Positions 1-7,340 of a stretch of 64,000 nucleotides of DNA are shown here, one piece after another. Source of the stretch: Stenotrophomonas sp. SAU14A_NAIMI4_5 (lineage in GTDB: Bacteria > Pseudomonadota > Gammaproteobacteria > Xanthomonadales > Xanthomonadaceae). The notes beneath the pieces were generated by a model. It saw only the letters and a program-made list of their open reading frames with translations. It did no database searches and had not been told where the DNA came from. The stretch spans positions 385,455-449,454 of the forward strand of contig NZ_CP026003.1 of assembly GCF_003086795.1 (NCBI RefSeq). The letters run 5' to 3'. The position numbers and the translations under genes are program-made. Positions within the stretch are counted from its first letter, which is position 1; each line of letters starts with the position of its first letter.

Positions 1-3
1 GAC

Positions 4-26
4 ATGCCGGCCAGCGGCCGGCACCA
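4..26 (-). repeat. SMAG-like palindrome
   Basis: A short GC-rich palindrome with arms TGCCGGCC and GGCCGGCA. Read on the minus strand it begins GTGG rather than the usual GTAG. It is the same subfamily as the copies at 383-455 and 3205-3227. Cut close by the window edge, so a partner copy may lie to the left. Confidence 0.6.
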
Positions 27-89
27 CCACGGCATTGCACCCATGGCATGATGCCCACGCGCCCCCGGCGCGATGACATGGAGTCTGCG

Positions 90-386
90 ATGGCCTGGTT
101 GTCGCTGCTGCTGTTCCTGCCCTGGTTCCTGCTGCTGGGCAGCCTGTACTGGCTGTTTCCGCGCCAGCCGCGCACCGCGCGGCGGCGCCTGTTCGATACC
201 ACCACCCTGGCGCTGGCCTTCGCCCTGAGCATCGCCTCGATGCTGTGGGGCTACCACATCGGCCGGGTGCAGCCCGGCGCCGGCCCGATCTGGCCGCAGG
301 TGCTGGCGGTGCTGTACGCCTATGGGGCGTTCCTGGCGGTGCTGGTGCTGGCCCTGCTGCTGCGGCCGAGATTCCTGGACCGGTAG
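90..386 (+). CDS. small three-helix membrane protein
   Basis: Hypothetical protein of about 98 residues that I do not recognise. Three hydrophobic stretches fill most of it: roughly residues 2-22 (rich in Leu and Trp), 36-56 and 72-92, joined by short Arg-rich loops, so it is an inner-membrane protein. The start at 90 is chosen because GGAG stands 6 bases upstream; ATG codons at 48 and 78 are in frame and would add 14 or 4 residues. The stop codon TAG (384-386) is part of the GTAG end of a SMAG repeat, so the repeat forms the gene boundary. No functional partner is evident. Confidence 0.6.
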   Translation: MAWLSLLLFLPWFLLLGSLYWLFPRQPRTARRRLFDTTTLALAFALSIASMLWGYHIGRVQPGAGPIWPQVLAVLYAYGAFLAVLVLALLLRPRFLDR

Positions 387-455
387 TGCCGGCCGCTGGC
401 CGGCACCTGCATTGTCCTGGCGATCCCGCGGTTGCCGGCCAGCGGCCGGCACTAC
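383..455. repeat. SMAG dimer (inverted pair)
   Basis: Two inverted copies of a GTAG-led palindrome: 383-406 on plus and 434-455 on minus, with GTAG at both outer ends and about 27 bases between them. Transcribed, the pair can fold into one long hairpin. The left GTAG contains the stop codon of the membrane protein before it. Confidence 0.8.
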
Positions 456-535
456 CCGACCAAAGCCGCATCGAACCGGCCCCACGCCCGCGCCTACCAT
501 GGGGGTCTGTTCCTGATCCTGCCAGGTGCGTGCCG

Positions 536-1468
536 ATGACCGCCGATCCCAGCATCCACACCATCGATACCGGCTTCCAGCGTCCCGACTTCGACGCGGC
601 CTACCTCATCGTCGAGAACGGCCGTGCGGCCTTCGTCGATTGCGGCACCGGCCTGTCCGTGCCGGCCATGCTGCAGGCGCTGGCCGATGCCGGGCTGGGC
701 GTGGAGGCGGTGGACTGGTTGCTGCTGACCCACGTGCACCTGGACCACGCCGGTGGCGCCGGCCTGCTGATGCAGCAGCTGCCGAACGCGAAAGCCGTAC
801 TGCACCCGCGCGGCGCGCCGCACATGATCGACCCGACCCGGCTGATTGCCGGTGCCACTGCGGTCTACGGCGCCGAGGAAATCGCACGCAGCTACGGCCG
901 CATCGAAGCGATTCCCGAGGCCCGCGTGGTGGTGGCCGAAGACGGCCACCGCATCGACCTGGCCGGCCGTGAACTGCTGTTGCTGCACACGCCGGGGCAT
1001 GCGCTGCACCACTACTGCGTGTGGGATGCGCGCAGCCGCAGCTGGTTCACCGGCGATACCTTCGGCATCTCCTACCGCGAGCTGGACAGTGCGCAGGGTG
1101 CCTTCATCTTTCCCACGTCCTCGCCGGTGCAGTTCGATCCGGAGGCGATGAAGGCGTCGATCCAGCGCATGCTGGGCTACGGCCCGCAGGCGATGTACCT
1201 CACTCACTATGGCCGCGTGCAGCAGGTGCAGAAGCTGGCCGACGACCTGTTCGAGCAGATCGATGCGATGGCGACGATCGGCCGCCAGTGCGATGGGCGC
1301 CCGGACCGCCACCGTTGCCTGCTGGCCGCGCTGCAGGCGCTGTACCTGGAGCGTGCGCAGCAGCATGGCTGCGCGCTGGATCAGGCCGCGGTAGCCGAGG
1401 TGCTGGCGATGGACATCGAGCTGAACGCGCAGGGCCTGGCCTGCTGGCTGGACCGCGCATCCCGCTGA
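536..1468 (+). CDS. MBL-fold metallohydrolase
   Basis: Metallo-beta-lactamase superfamily hydrolase of 310 residues. The zinc-binding HxHxDH motif is H66-V-H68-L-D70-H71 (THVHLDHAGG). Further metal ligands are visible as the His in HTPGHALHH and the Asp in WFTGDTFG. It resembles the cytosolic single-domain MBL proteins with an extra helical C-terminal part (about residues 215-310) rather than secreted beta-lactamases: there is no signal peptide. The substrate is unknown. In-frame codons extend upstream to 245, but that stretch runs through the SMAG pair and is not coding-like; the ATG at 536 begins the conserved fold. It is a lone gene. Confidence 0.85.
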   Translation: MTADPSIHTIDTGFQRPDFDAAYLIVENGRAAFVDCGTGLSVPAMLQALADAGLGVEAVDWLLLTHVHLDHAGGAGLLMQQLPNAKAVLHPRGAPHMIDPTRLIAGATAVYGAEEIARSYGRIEAIPEARVVVAEDGHRIDLAGRELLLLHTPGHALHHYCVWDARSRSWFTGDTFGISYRELDSAQGAFIFPTSSPVQFDPEAMKASIQRMLGYGPQAMYLTHYGRVQQVQKLADDLFEQIDAMATIGRQCDGRPDRHRCLLAALQALYLERAQQHGCALDQAAVAEVLAMDIELNAQGLACWLDRASR

Positions 1469-1540
1469 CCCGTAGGCCTGCGCGGCGGTGTCACGACCAC
1501 GTTACACTCTGGTGACTCCCCTTCCTGCCGTGGTATTGCC

Positions 1541-3202
1541 GTGAATCCGATGCGTGTGTTGCTGCTGTCGTCCTGCCTCTTCGTCGGGGGCCTGGCCCAT
1601 GCGGCCAACGACCTGCCCGGTGGCGGCATCGATCCGCAGGCACTGTCGCGTCACGTGCAGGTGCTGGCGTCCGACGAATTCGAAGGCCGCGCACCGGCCA
1701 GCGAGGGCGAAGAGCGCACCGTGCAGTATCTGATCGAGCAGTTCCGCAGCTACGGCCTGCAGCCCGGCGGCCCCGATGGCAGCTGGGTGCAGCAGGTGCC
1801 GCTGGTGCGCGCGCAGCTGGACGGCCCGGCCAAGGCCAGCCTGCAGCTGAAGAAGGGCAAGCGCACGCTGGCCAATGGCGTGGACGTGACCCTGCAGAGC
1901 CTGCAGCCGCGCAAGCGCGTGCAGATCAACAACGCACCGCTGGTGTTCGTCGGCTATGGCATCGACGCACCGGAACGCCACTGGAACGATTACAAGGACG
2001 TGGATCTGCACGGCAAGATTGCCGTGGTGCTGATCAACGACGCCGACTTCGAAGCCGATGCGCCGGGTGCGTTCGACGGCAAGGCGGTGACCTACTACGG
2101 CCGCTGGACCTACAAGTTCGAGGAAGCCGCGCGCCGCGGTGCCGAGGGTGTCCTGATCGTGCACGAGACCGCGCCGGCCGCCTACGGCTGGGCCACGGTG
2201 AAGAGCTCGGGCACCTCGCCGCTGTTCGACATCGAGCGCGGCCAGGCCGAAGCGATGGCCCAGCACACGCCGCTGCGTGGCTGGATGCAGCGCGAGCTGG
2301 CCGAGGCGATCTTCGCCGACGCCGGCCTGGATTTCGACGCCGAGAAGCGCAAGGCCATGCAGGCCGACTTCCGTCCGGTGGTGCTGGACAACGCCAAGCT
2401 GAGCGTGGATTTCGCGATCAAGCGCGAGCCGGTGGTGACCCGCAACGTGGTGGCCAAGCTGCCCGGCGGCGAGCATGGCGATGAGGCCGTGATCTTCTCC
2501 GCGCACTGGGATGCGTTTGGTATCGGCCAGCCCGATGCCAAGGGTGACCGCATCCGCCATGGCGCCATCGACAACGCCACCGGCGTGGCCACCGTGCTGG
2601 AACTGGGCCGCGTGTTCGCTGCCGGCCCGCAGCCGCAGCGCAGCCTGTACTTCGTCGCCCTGACGGCCGAAGAGAAGGGCCTGCTGGGTGCCAGCTACTA
2701 TGCCGCACACCCGCTGGCACCGCTGGAAAAGACCGCGGCCGTGCTGAACATCGAAATGTTCAGCCCGGATGGCGCGACCCGTGACATCGCCTCGTGGGGC
2801 AAGGGCCGGGTGTCGCTGGAAGGCGACCTGGAACGCGTGGCCAAGGCCCGTGGCCGCAGTTACAGCCCCGACCCGAACCTGGAAGCGGGCTTCTTCTACC
2901 GCGCGGATCACTTCGCCTTTGCCCGCCTGGGCGTGCCGGCCATCACCATCGGCCCGGGCCTGGACAAGCTGGACGGCGGCGTCGAGGCCGGCCGCGCGCT
3001 GCGCGAGAAGTACTTCGCCGACTGCTACCACCAGGCCTGCGACGCCTGGACCCCGAGCTGGGACCCGGCCGGCCATGCCGCCGACACCCTGCTGGTCTAC
3101 GACCTGGGCGCCGAGCTGGCCAACAGCCGCCGCTGGCCGCAGTGGGAGAAGGAGTCGGAATTCCACGGCGCCCGCGAGAAGAGCGACGCCGCCCGCCGTT
3201 GA
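1541..3202 (+). CDS. secreted M28 family zinc peptidase
   Basis: Zinc-dependent aminopeptidase-like enzyme of 553 residues, exported by a cleavable signal peptide (MRVLLLSSCLFVGGLAHA). A protease-associated (PA) insert covers roughly residues 100-310 and the M28 catalytic domain roughly 285-520. Visible zinc and catalytic residues are H322 (SAHWDAFG), D344 (IDNATG) and E377-E378 (AEEKGLLGA), followed by a later Asp and His in the C-terminal part. The predicted site is the periplasm or outside the cell, releasing N-terminal amino acids from peptides. The start is GTG at 1541 or ATG at 1550; both give a working signal peptide and neither has a clear ribosome site. A SMAG copy follows directly after the stop. 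Confidence 0.88.
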   Translation: MNPMRVLLLSSCLFVGGLAHAANDLPGGGIDPQALSRHVQVLASDEFEGRAPASEGEERTVQYLIEQFRSYGLQPGGPDGSWVQQVPLVRAQLDGPAKASLQLKKGKRTLANGVDVTLQSLQPRKRVQINNAPLVFVGYGIDAPERHWNDYKDVDLHGKIAVVLINDADFEADAPGAFDGKAVTYYGRWTYKFEEAARRGAEGVLIVHETAPAAYGWATVKSSGTSPLFDIERGQAEAMAQHTPLRGWMQRELAEAIFADAGLDFDAEKRKAMQADFRPVVLDNAKLSVDFAIKREPVVTRNVVAKLPGGEHGDEAVIFSAHWDAFGIGQPDAKGDRIRHGAIDNATGVATVLELGRVFAAGPQPQRSLYFVALTAEEKGLLGASYYAAHPLAPLEKTAAVLNIEMFSPDGATRDIASWGKGRVSLEGDLERVAKARGRSYSPDPNLEAGFFYRADHFAFARLGVPAITIGPGLDKLDGGVEAGRALREKYFADCYHQACDAWTPSWDPAGHAADTLLVYDLGAELANSRRWPQWEKESEFHGAREKSDAARR

Positions 3203-3204
3203 AG

Positions 3205-3227
3205 GGAGTGCCGGCCGCTGGCCGGCA
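3205..3227 (+). repeat. SMAG-like single copy
   Basis: Palindrome TGCCGGCC-GC-TGGCCGGCA preceded by GAG rather than GTAG, two bases after the stop of the M28 peptidase. It is the same arm sequence as the copies at 4-26 and 383-455. Confidence 0.65.
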
Positions 3228-3246
3228 ATCCGGTGCGACGACGGAG

Positions 3247-3331
3247 GTAGAGTCGACTGTTAGTCGACTATGCGCGAAGCGCGGGTTTCATGCCTCGTTA
3301 GGGAGAGCAGTCGACTAACAGTCGACTCTAC
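3247..3331. repeat. SMAG dimer (inverted pair)
   Basis: Begins GTAGAGTCGACTGTTAGTCG on plus and ends with the inverted copy closing in CTAC. The arms AGTCGACT repeat on both sides, separated by about 35 bases. It belongs to the same subfamily as 20771-20857. Placed between two convergent genes, it could end transcription from both sides. Confidence 0.85.
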
Positions 3332-3341
3332 CCAGCCGCGC

Positions 3342-3677
3342 TCATCGGCGCCGGCGCAGCAGCGCCCACGCGCCCCAGCCACTGGCGGCGAGCACGGCCA
3401 GATAGCACACCACCATCGTGCGCATGCCCATCGGGTGCAGTTGCCCGCCGCGCGGGTGGGTACTCATCGCCATCGAGCTGTGGCCACTGCCCAGGTCGAC
3501 TGCCAGCTGCAGCACCAATGCGGCAGAGAACACCAGCAAGGCCACCCCGAAGCCGATGCGCGGCCATGAGGCCTGCGCGCTGGGGCGGCGCAGCAGCCAG
3601 GCCAGTGCCGTGGCTGCGGCAAGCGCCGCCGCGATCCACATCAGCGGCGACGCCGGAGACGTAGCAGCCACCGGCAT
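3342..3677 (-). CDS. small membrane protein next to MHS symporter
   Basis: Hypothetical protein of about 111 residues with three hydrophobic segments: about 12-33 (LMWIAAALAAATALAWLL), 44-63 and 87-106, and an Arg-rich end (LLRRRR). It sits 31 bases downstream of the symporter on the same strand and is likely co-transcribed. A Met/His-rich loop between helices 2 and 3 (HSSMAMSTHP, QLHPMGM) could bind a metal, but this is only a suggestion. The start is uncertain because the frame is open further upstream into the symporter gene; ATG at 3677 is the first one after the symporter stop. Confidence 0.55.
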   Translation of the reverse strand: MPVAATSPASPLMWIAAALAAATALAWLLRRPSAQASWPRIGFGVALLVFSAALVLQLAVDLGSGHSSMAMSTHPRGGQLHPMGMRTMVVCYLAVLAASGWGAWALLRRRR

Positions 3678-3708
3678 TGCACCGGTGGCTGCGATCAGTA
3701 CGACGCCC

Positions 3709-5043
3709 TTACTTGCGGGTGCCGTCGAGCCAGTTCGGGCCCTTGTTGGTGAGGAAGAAGACATAGACCACCAACGATACCGCGATTGTGGCCGTGACGT
3801 AGATGGCGAACCAGTCGACGTGGCCGGTCTTCAGCGCGCCCTGGTACAGCAGCGGGGCGGTACCACCGAACAGCGAGTTGGCCAGCGCATAGCCCAGGCC
3901 CACGCCAAGTGCACGGATGTGGGTGGGGAACAGTTCGGCCTTCACCACCGCGTTGATGGAGGTGTAGCCGGTGAGGATGACAAAGCCCAGCGCCAGGGTC
4001 AGGAAGGCGAGGGTGGCATCGTGCTGGTGCGGCAGCTGGGTGATCAGGTACCAGCTGTACAGCACGCCGCCCACGCCGAAGAACACCAGCAGGCTCTTGC
4101 GGCCGATGATGTCCGACAGCCAGCCGCCGACCGGCTGCAGCACCATCAGGAACGTCAGCACGCCAAGGTTGACCAGGGTGGCGGTCATCGGATCATCCGC
4201 GGCAAACGCGCTCTGGATCATCTTCGGGCCGTTCACCGAGTAGGTGTAGAAGGCAATGGTGCCGCCGGCGGTGATCAGGAAGCACAGCAGCAGCGGGCGC
4301 CACTGGTGCACGATCAGTTCGTACATCGAACCGGACTTCTTCGCCTTGCCCTCGCGTGCGGCCTCGATCGACGATTCTTCCATCGTCTCGTCCATGCCCC
4401 GGCGCAGCCAGAACACCACGACCGCGGCGATGCCACCGATGCCGAACGCGATGCGCCAGCCGAATTCGGAAATCTCCGGCTTGCCCCAGAAGTTCAGCAT
4501 CAGGAACAGGGTGAGCTGCGCCAGCACGTGGCCGCCGACCAGGGTGACGTAATGGAACGAGGACAGGAAGCCACGGCGGCCGGGAATGGCGGCCTCGGAC
4601 ATGTAGGTGGCGCTGGCGCCGTACTCGCCGCCGGTGGCGAAGCCCTGCAGCAGGCGTGCGAACAGCAGGATGATCGCCGCCCAGATGCCGATGCTGGCCG
4701 CCGTGGGCGTGATCGCGATGAGGAAGGAGCAGACGGCCATCAGGGTGACCGACACGGTGAGTGCCAGGCGACGGCCGTGGCGGTCCGCGAAGCGGCCGAA
4801 GAACCAGGCGCCGATCGGGCGCATCAGGAACGTGGCGGCGAAGATCGCCCACACGTACATGGTGGAGTTCTTGTCTTCGGGCGAGAAGAACTGCGATTCG
4901 AAGTACACGGCGAACACCGAGTACACGTAGACGTCATACCACTCCACCAAGTTGCCGGCGGAGCCTTTGAGGGTATTGGAGATCGAGCGGCGCAGCGCGG
5001 CGCCGTCGGTGCTGGGGACAGCAGGTTGGGACGTGGTGCTCAT
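3709..5043 (-). CDS. MFS transporter, metabolite:H+ symporter family
   Basis: Inner-membrane permease of 444 residues. The first segment (NLVEWYDVYVYSVFAVYF) and the loop motif GRFADRHGRR are typical of the metabolite:H+ symporter (MHS) group, which includes alpha-ketoglutarate permease KgtP, ProP and ShiA. The length matches KgtP, and import of a dicarboxylate is the most likely role, but the substrate cannot be read from sequence. About 12 membrane helices are visible. ATG at 5043 is taken as the start, because the 32 in-frame codons upstream look non-coding and the family begins close to this point. A small membrane protein follows on the same strand. Confidence 0.85.
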   Translation of the reverse strand: MSTTSQPAVPSTDGAALRRSISNTLKGSAGNLVEWYDVYVYSVFAVYFESQFFSPEDKNSTMYVWAIFAATFLMRPIGAWFFGRFADRHGRRLALTVSVTLMAVCSFLIAITPTAASIGIWAAIILLFARLLQGFATGGEYGASATYMSEAAIPGRRGFLSSFHYVTLVGGHVLAQLTLFLMLNFWGKPEISEFGWRIAFGIGGIAAVVVFWLRRGMDETMEESSIEAAREGKAKKSGSMYELIVHQWRPLLLCFLITAGGTIAFYTYSVNGPKMIQSAFAADDPMTATLVNLGVLTFLMVLQPVGGWLSDIIGRKSLLVFFGVGGVLYSWYLITQLPHQHDATLAFLTLALGFVILTGYTSINAVVKAELFPTHIRALGVGLGYALANSLFGGTAPLLYQGALKTGHVDWFAIYVTATIAVSLVVYVFFLTNKGPNWLDGTRK

Positions 5044-5355
5044 CTGGGTGAGGATCCTCGATGCGGTGCTTCCATGCGGGAAAGATCGGTGCCAGGGGCG
5101 CGCGTGGGGCGCTGCCAGCCAGCCTCCTAGGTACTGCATCCCACGTCAACGCCGGGTGCCGGAGGGGCGGGCAAGGCATGGGGACCGCACAGGGTGACAG
5201 CGGCCCGCAGGGGGGACCATAGCTAGATCGTCGTACGCGATGTCGTGCGCTGCGCGTTCAGTAAAGTCCTGCAAGGCCTGCGCGACTGCCGGAAGCGGGG
5301 TTGCTCCGTCACCCGAACCTTCTAGAATCCCTTTTCCCCTGCCTGCTGGTGCGTC
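5044..5355. other. intergenic region, divergent promoters
   Basis: 312 bases between the divergent symporter and yedA genes. No coding sequence or repeat was seen. It must hold promoters for both; the only one I can point to is the yedA candidate at 5301-5328. Confidence 0.5.
5301..5328 (+). promoter_or_regulatory. candidate sigma-70 promoter of yedA
   Basis: TTGCTC (5301-5306), 16 bases, then TAGAAT (5323-5328). Transcription would start near 5335, giving a leader of about 20 bases before the yedA ATG at 5356. The prediction rests only on similarity to the consensus. Confidence 0.4.
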
Positions 5356-6261
5356 ATGTCGGCTTCCCCTGTTCCTTCTGCGGCTGCCCCCCGGGGTGGC
5401 CTTGTCGCGCTGGCCTTGCTGCTGGTCTACGTGGTCTGGGGCTCGACCTACCTGGGCATCGCCAAGGCCCTGCACGGCGGCGCGCTGCCGCTCACCATGG
5501 TCTCCGGCAGCCGCTTCATCATCGCCGGCGGCCTGATGTACCTGGCCCTGCGCCTGTTCTGGAAGATGCCGCGGCCGAGCCTGCGGCAGTGGCGCAACCT
5601 GGTCATCATGGGCGTGACCATGCTGGTGCTGGGCAATGGCATGGTGGTGCTGGCCGAGCGTGAAGTGTCTTCCGGCCTGGCCGCAACAGCAGTGGCCTCG
5701 GTGCCGTTGTGGATGGCGCTGTTCTCCGCGTTTCGCGGCCAGCACGCCAGCCGCGGCGAATGGCTGGGCATCGCGGTCGGTTTCATCGGCGTGGTCTGGC
5801 TCAATGCCGGCAGCAGCCTCACGGCGTCGCCCACCGGGCTGGTGCTGCTCCTGATCGCACCGGTCGGCTGGGCATTCGGTTCGGTGTGGGCGCGCGGCCT
5901 GGATCTGCCCGGTCCGTTCATGACCGCTGCCGGGCAGATGATCTGCGGTGGCGTGCTGCTGGTGCTGATCGGCCTGGCGGTGGGCGAGCGCCCGACTACG
6001 CTGCCCGACACGGGCGGCCTGCTGGCCATGGCCTACCTGTGCGTGTTCGGTTCCATCGTGGCGTTCACCGCCTATGTCTGGCTGCTGCACAACGTGCGCC
6101 CGGCGCTGGCCGGCAGCTACGCCTACGTCAATCCGGTCATCGCGGTGCTGCTGGGCGCGGCACTGAATGGCGAGCAGTTCGGCTGGCGCGATTTCCTCGC
6201 GATGGCGGTCATCCTGCTGGGCGTGGTGGTGCTGACCATGGCAAGGACCTGGAAGAAGTGA
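5356..6261 (+). CDS. yedA: YedA-like DMT-family exporter
   Basis: Drug/metabolite transporter superfamily permease of 301 residues with two EamA repeats (about 15-145 and 158-295) and about ten membrane helices. VVWGSTYLGIAKAL near the start and the C-terminal end of the second repeat (YAYVNPVIAVLLGA) are typical of YedA. YedA-type proteins are thought to export metabolites or amino-acid-like compounds; the substrate is unproven. It is followed after only two bases by rarD, so the two DMT genes form an operon. Confidence 0.85.
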   Translation: MSASPVPSAAAPRGGLVALALLLVYVVWGSTYLGIAKALHGGALPLTMVSGSRFIIAGGLMYLALRLFWKMPRPSLRQWRNLVIMGVTMLVLGNGMVVLAEREVSSGLAATAVASVPLWMALFSAFRGQHASRGEWLGIAVGFIGVVWLNAGSSLTASPTGLVLLLIAPVGWAFGSVWARGLDLPGPFMTAAGQMICGGVLLVLIGLAVGERPTTLPDTGGLLAMAYLCVFGSIVAFTAYVWLLHNVRPALAGSYAYVNPVIAVLLGAALNGEQFGWRDFLAMAVILLGVVVLTMARTWKK

Positions 6262-6263
6262 GC

Positions 6264-7184
6264 ATGGACGAGAAGGAACAACGCCGCGGTCTATGGGTCA
6301 CCGCGTCCACCTTCGTGCTGTGGGGGCTGGTGCCGGTGTACTGGCATCTGCTCAACGAGGTGCCGTCGTTCCAGATCATTGCCCACCGCATCATCTGGTC
6401 CACGGTGCTGGTGGTGGCGTGGCTGCTGCTGACCGCGCGCCTGGGCTGGTGGCGGAAGATCGCCGCGCAGCCGCGCGCGCTGCCGATCCTGGCGGTATCC
6501 AGCCTGACCATTGCCTTCAACTGGGGCCTGTACATCTGGGCGGTCAACGCCGGGCACGTGATCGAAACCAGCCTGGGCTACTTCATCAATCCGCTGGTGA
6601 ATGTGTTGCTGGGCGTGCTGGTACTGAAGGAGCGCCTGCGCCGCGTGCAGTGGATCGCGGTGGCAATGGCCGCGGTGGGCGTGGCCTGGCTGACCATCGA
6701 TGCTGGCACGCCGCCGTGGATCGCGCTGGGCCTGGCGTGTTCGTTCGGCCTGTACGGGCTGCTGCGCAAGCTGGTGTCGGTCGATCCGGTGGCCGGGCTG
6801 GGCGTGGAGAGCCTGTACCTGTTCCTGCCCGCGCTTGCGTTTGCGGTGTGGGCAGAGAACGGTCATGGCGGCGCGTTCTTCCACGGCTGGGGCTGGCGCA
6901 ACGATCTGCTGCTGGTGTTCGGTGGCGTGGTCACTGCAGTGCCGCTGATCGGCTTCGCCTACGGGGTGAAGCGCATTCCGCTGTCGCTGGTCGGCATCCT
7001 GCAGTACATCGCACCGAGCCTGCAGCTGCTGCTGGGCGTGTTCTTCTTCCACGAGGCGTTCGACACCGGCAAGGCGATTGGCTTTGCGGTGATCTGGGCC
7101 GGGCTGGTGTTGTTCGTCGGCGAGAACGTGCGGGCGATGCGGGCGGCGAGGGGTCGGATCCCTCCGCAACGCGGTGGGCTCTGA
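6264..7184 (+). CDS. rarD: RarD, EamA-family permease
   Basis: Inner-membrane permease of 306 residues of the RarD subgroup of the DMT superfamily. It opens with RGLWVTASTFVLWGLVPVYW and contains NWGLYIWAVNAGHVIETSLG, both typical of RarD. The gene is named for a chloramphenicol-sensitive phenotype, but the substrate is unknown. It starts two bases after yedA. The last dozen residues (ending GRIPPQRGGL) and the stop codon are encoded by an inverted-repeat element at 7150-7186, so the natural C-terminus has been replaced or extended by repeat DNA. Confidence 0.9.
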   Translation: MDEKEQRRGLWVTASTFVLWGLVPVYWHLLNEVPSFQIIAHRIIWSTVLVVAWLLLTARLGWWRKIAAQPRALPILAVSSLTIAFNWGLYIWAVNAGHVIETSLGYFINPLVNVLLGVLVLKERLRRVQWIAVAMAAVGVAWLTIDAGTPPWIALGLACSFGLYGLLRKLVSVDPVAGLGVESLYLFLPALAFAVWAENGHGGAFFHGWGWRNDLLLVFGGVVTAVPLIGFAYGVKRIPLSLVGILQYIAPSLQLLLGVFFFHEAFDTGKAIGFAVIWAGLVLFVGENVRAMRAARGRIPPQRGGL

Positions 7185-7186
7185 CC
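7150..7186 (+). repeat. GGGTCGGATCCC-type palindrome, copy 1
   Basis: Begins GGGGTCGGATCCCT and ends GGGCTCTGACC. It is the inverted partner of 7206-7242 and the same family as 38182-38222; this second repeat family lacks the GTAG start. It encodes the end of RarD including its TGA stop. Confidence 0.75.
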
Positions 7187-7205
7187 TCCGGGCTGAGCTG
7201 GGAAA

Positions 7206-7242
7206 GGGGTCAGAGCCCTTCGCGTTGCGAAGGGATCCGACC
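7206..7242 (-). repeat. GGGTCGGATCCC-type palindrome, copy 2
   Basis: Inverted copy of 7150-7186: begins GGGGTCAGAGCCC, with an internal hairpin CTTCGCGTTGCGAAG, and ends GGATCCGACC. Together the two copies can pair into a hairpin of about 90 bases behind rarD. Confidence 0.75.
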
Positions 7243-7253
7243 TCGGTTCCGGC

Positions 7254-7285
7254 AAAAAAGAACGGCGCCCCGAGGGGCGCCGTTC
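7254..7285 (-). terminator. terminator of the TonB receptor gene
   Basis: A 12-bp stem GAACGGCGCCCC / GGGGCGCCGTTC (7260-7285), followed on the minus strand by six T. It lies 56 bases after the receptor stop. On the plus strand it may also stop read-through from rarD. Confidence 0.9.
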
Positions 7286-7340
7286 TGCTTCCATCTCCGG
7301 CCAGGAGAGAGTTGGCCGGAACGGGAACGCGGGTGCAGGC

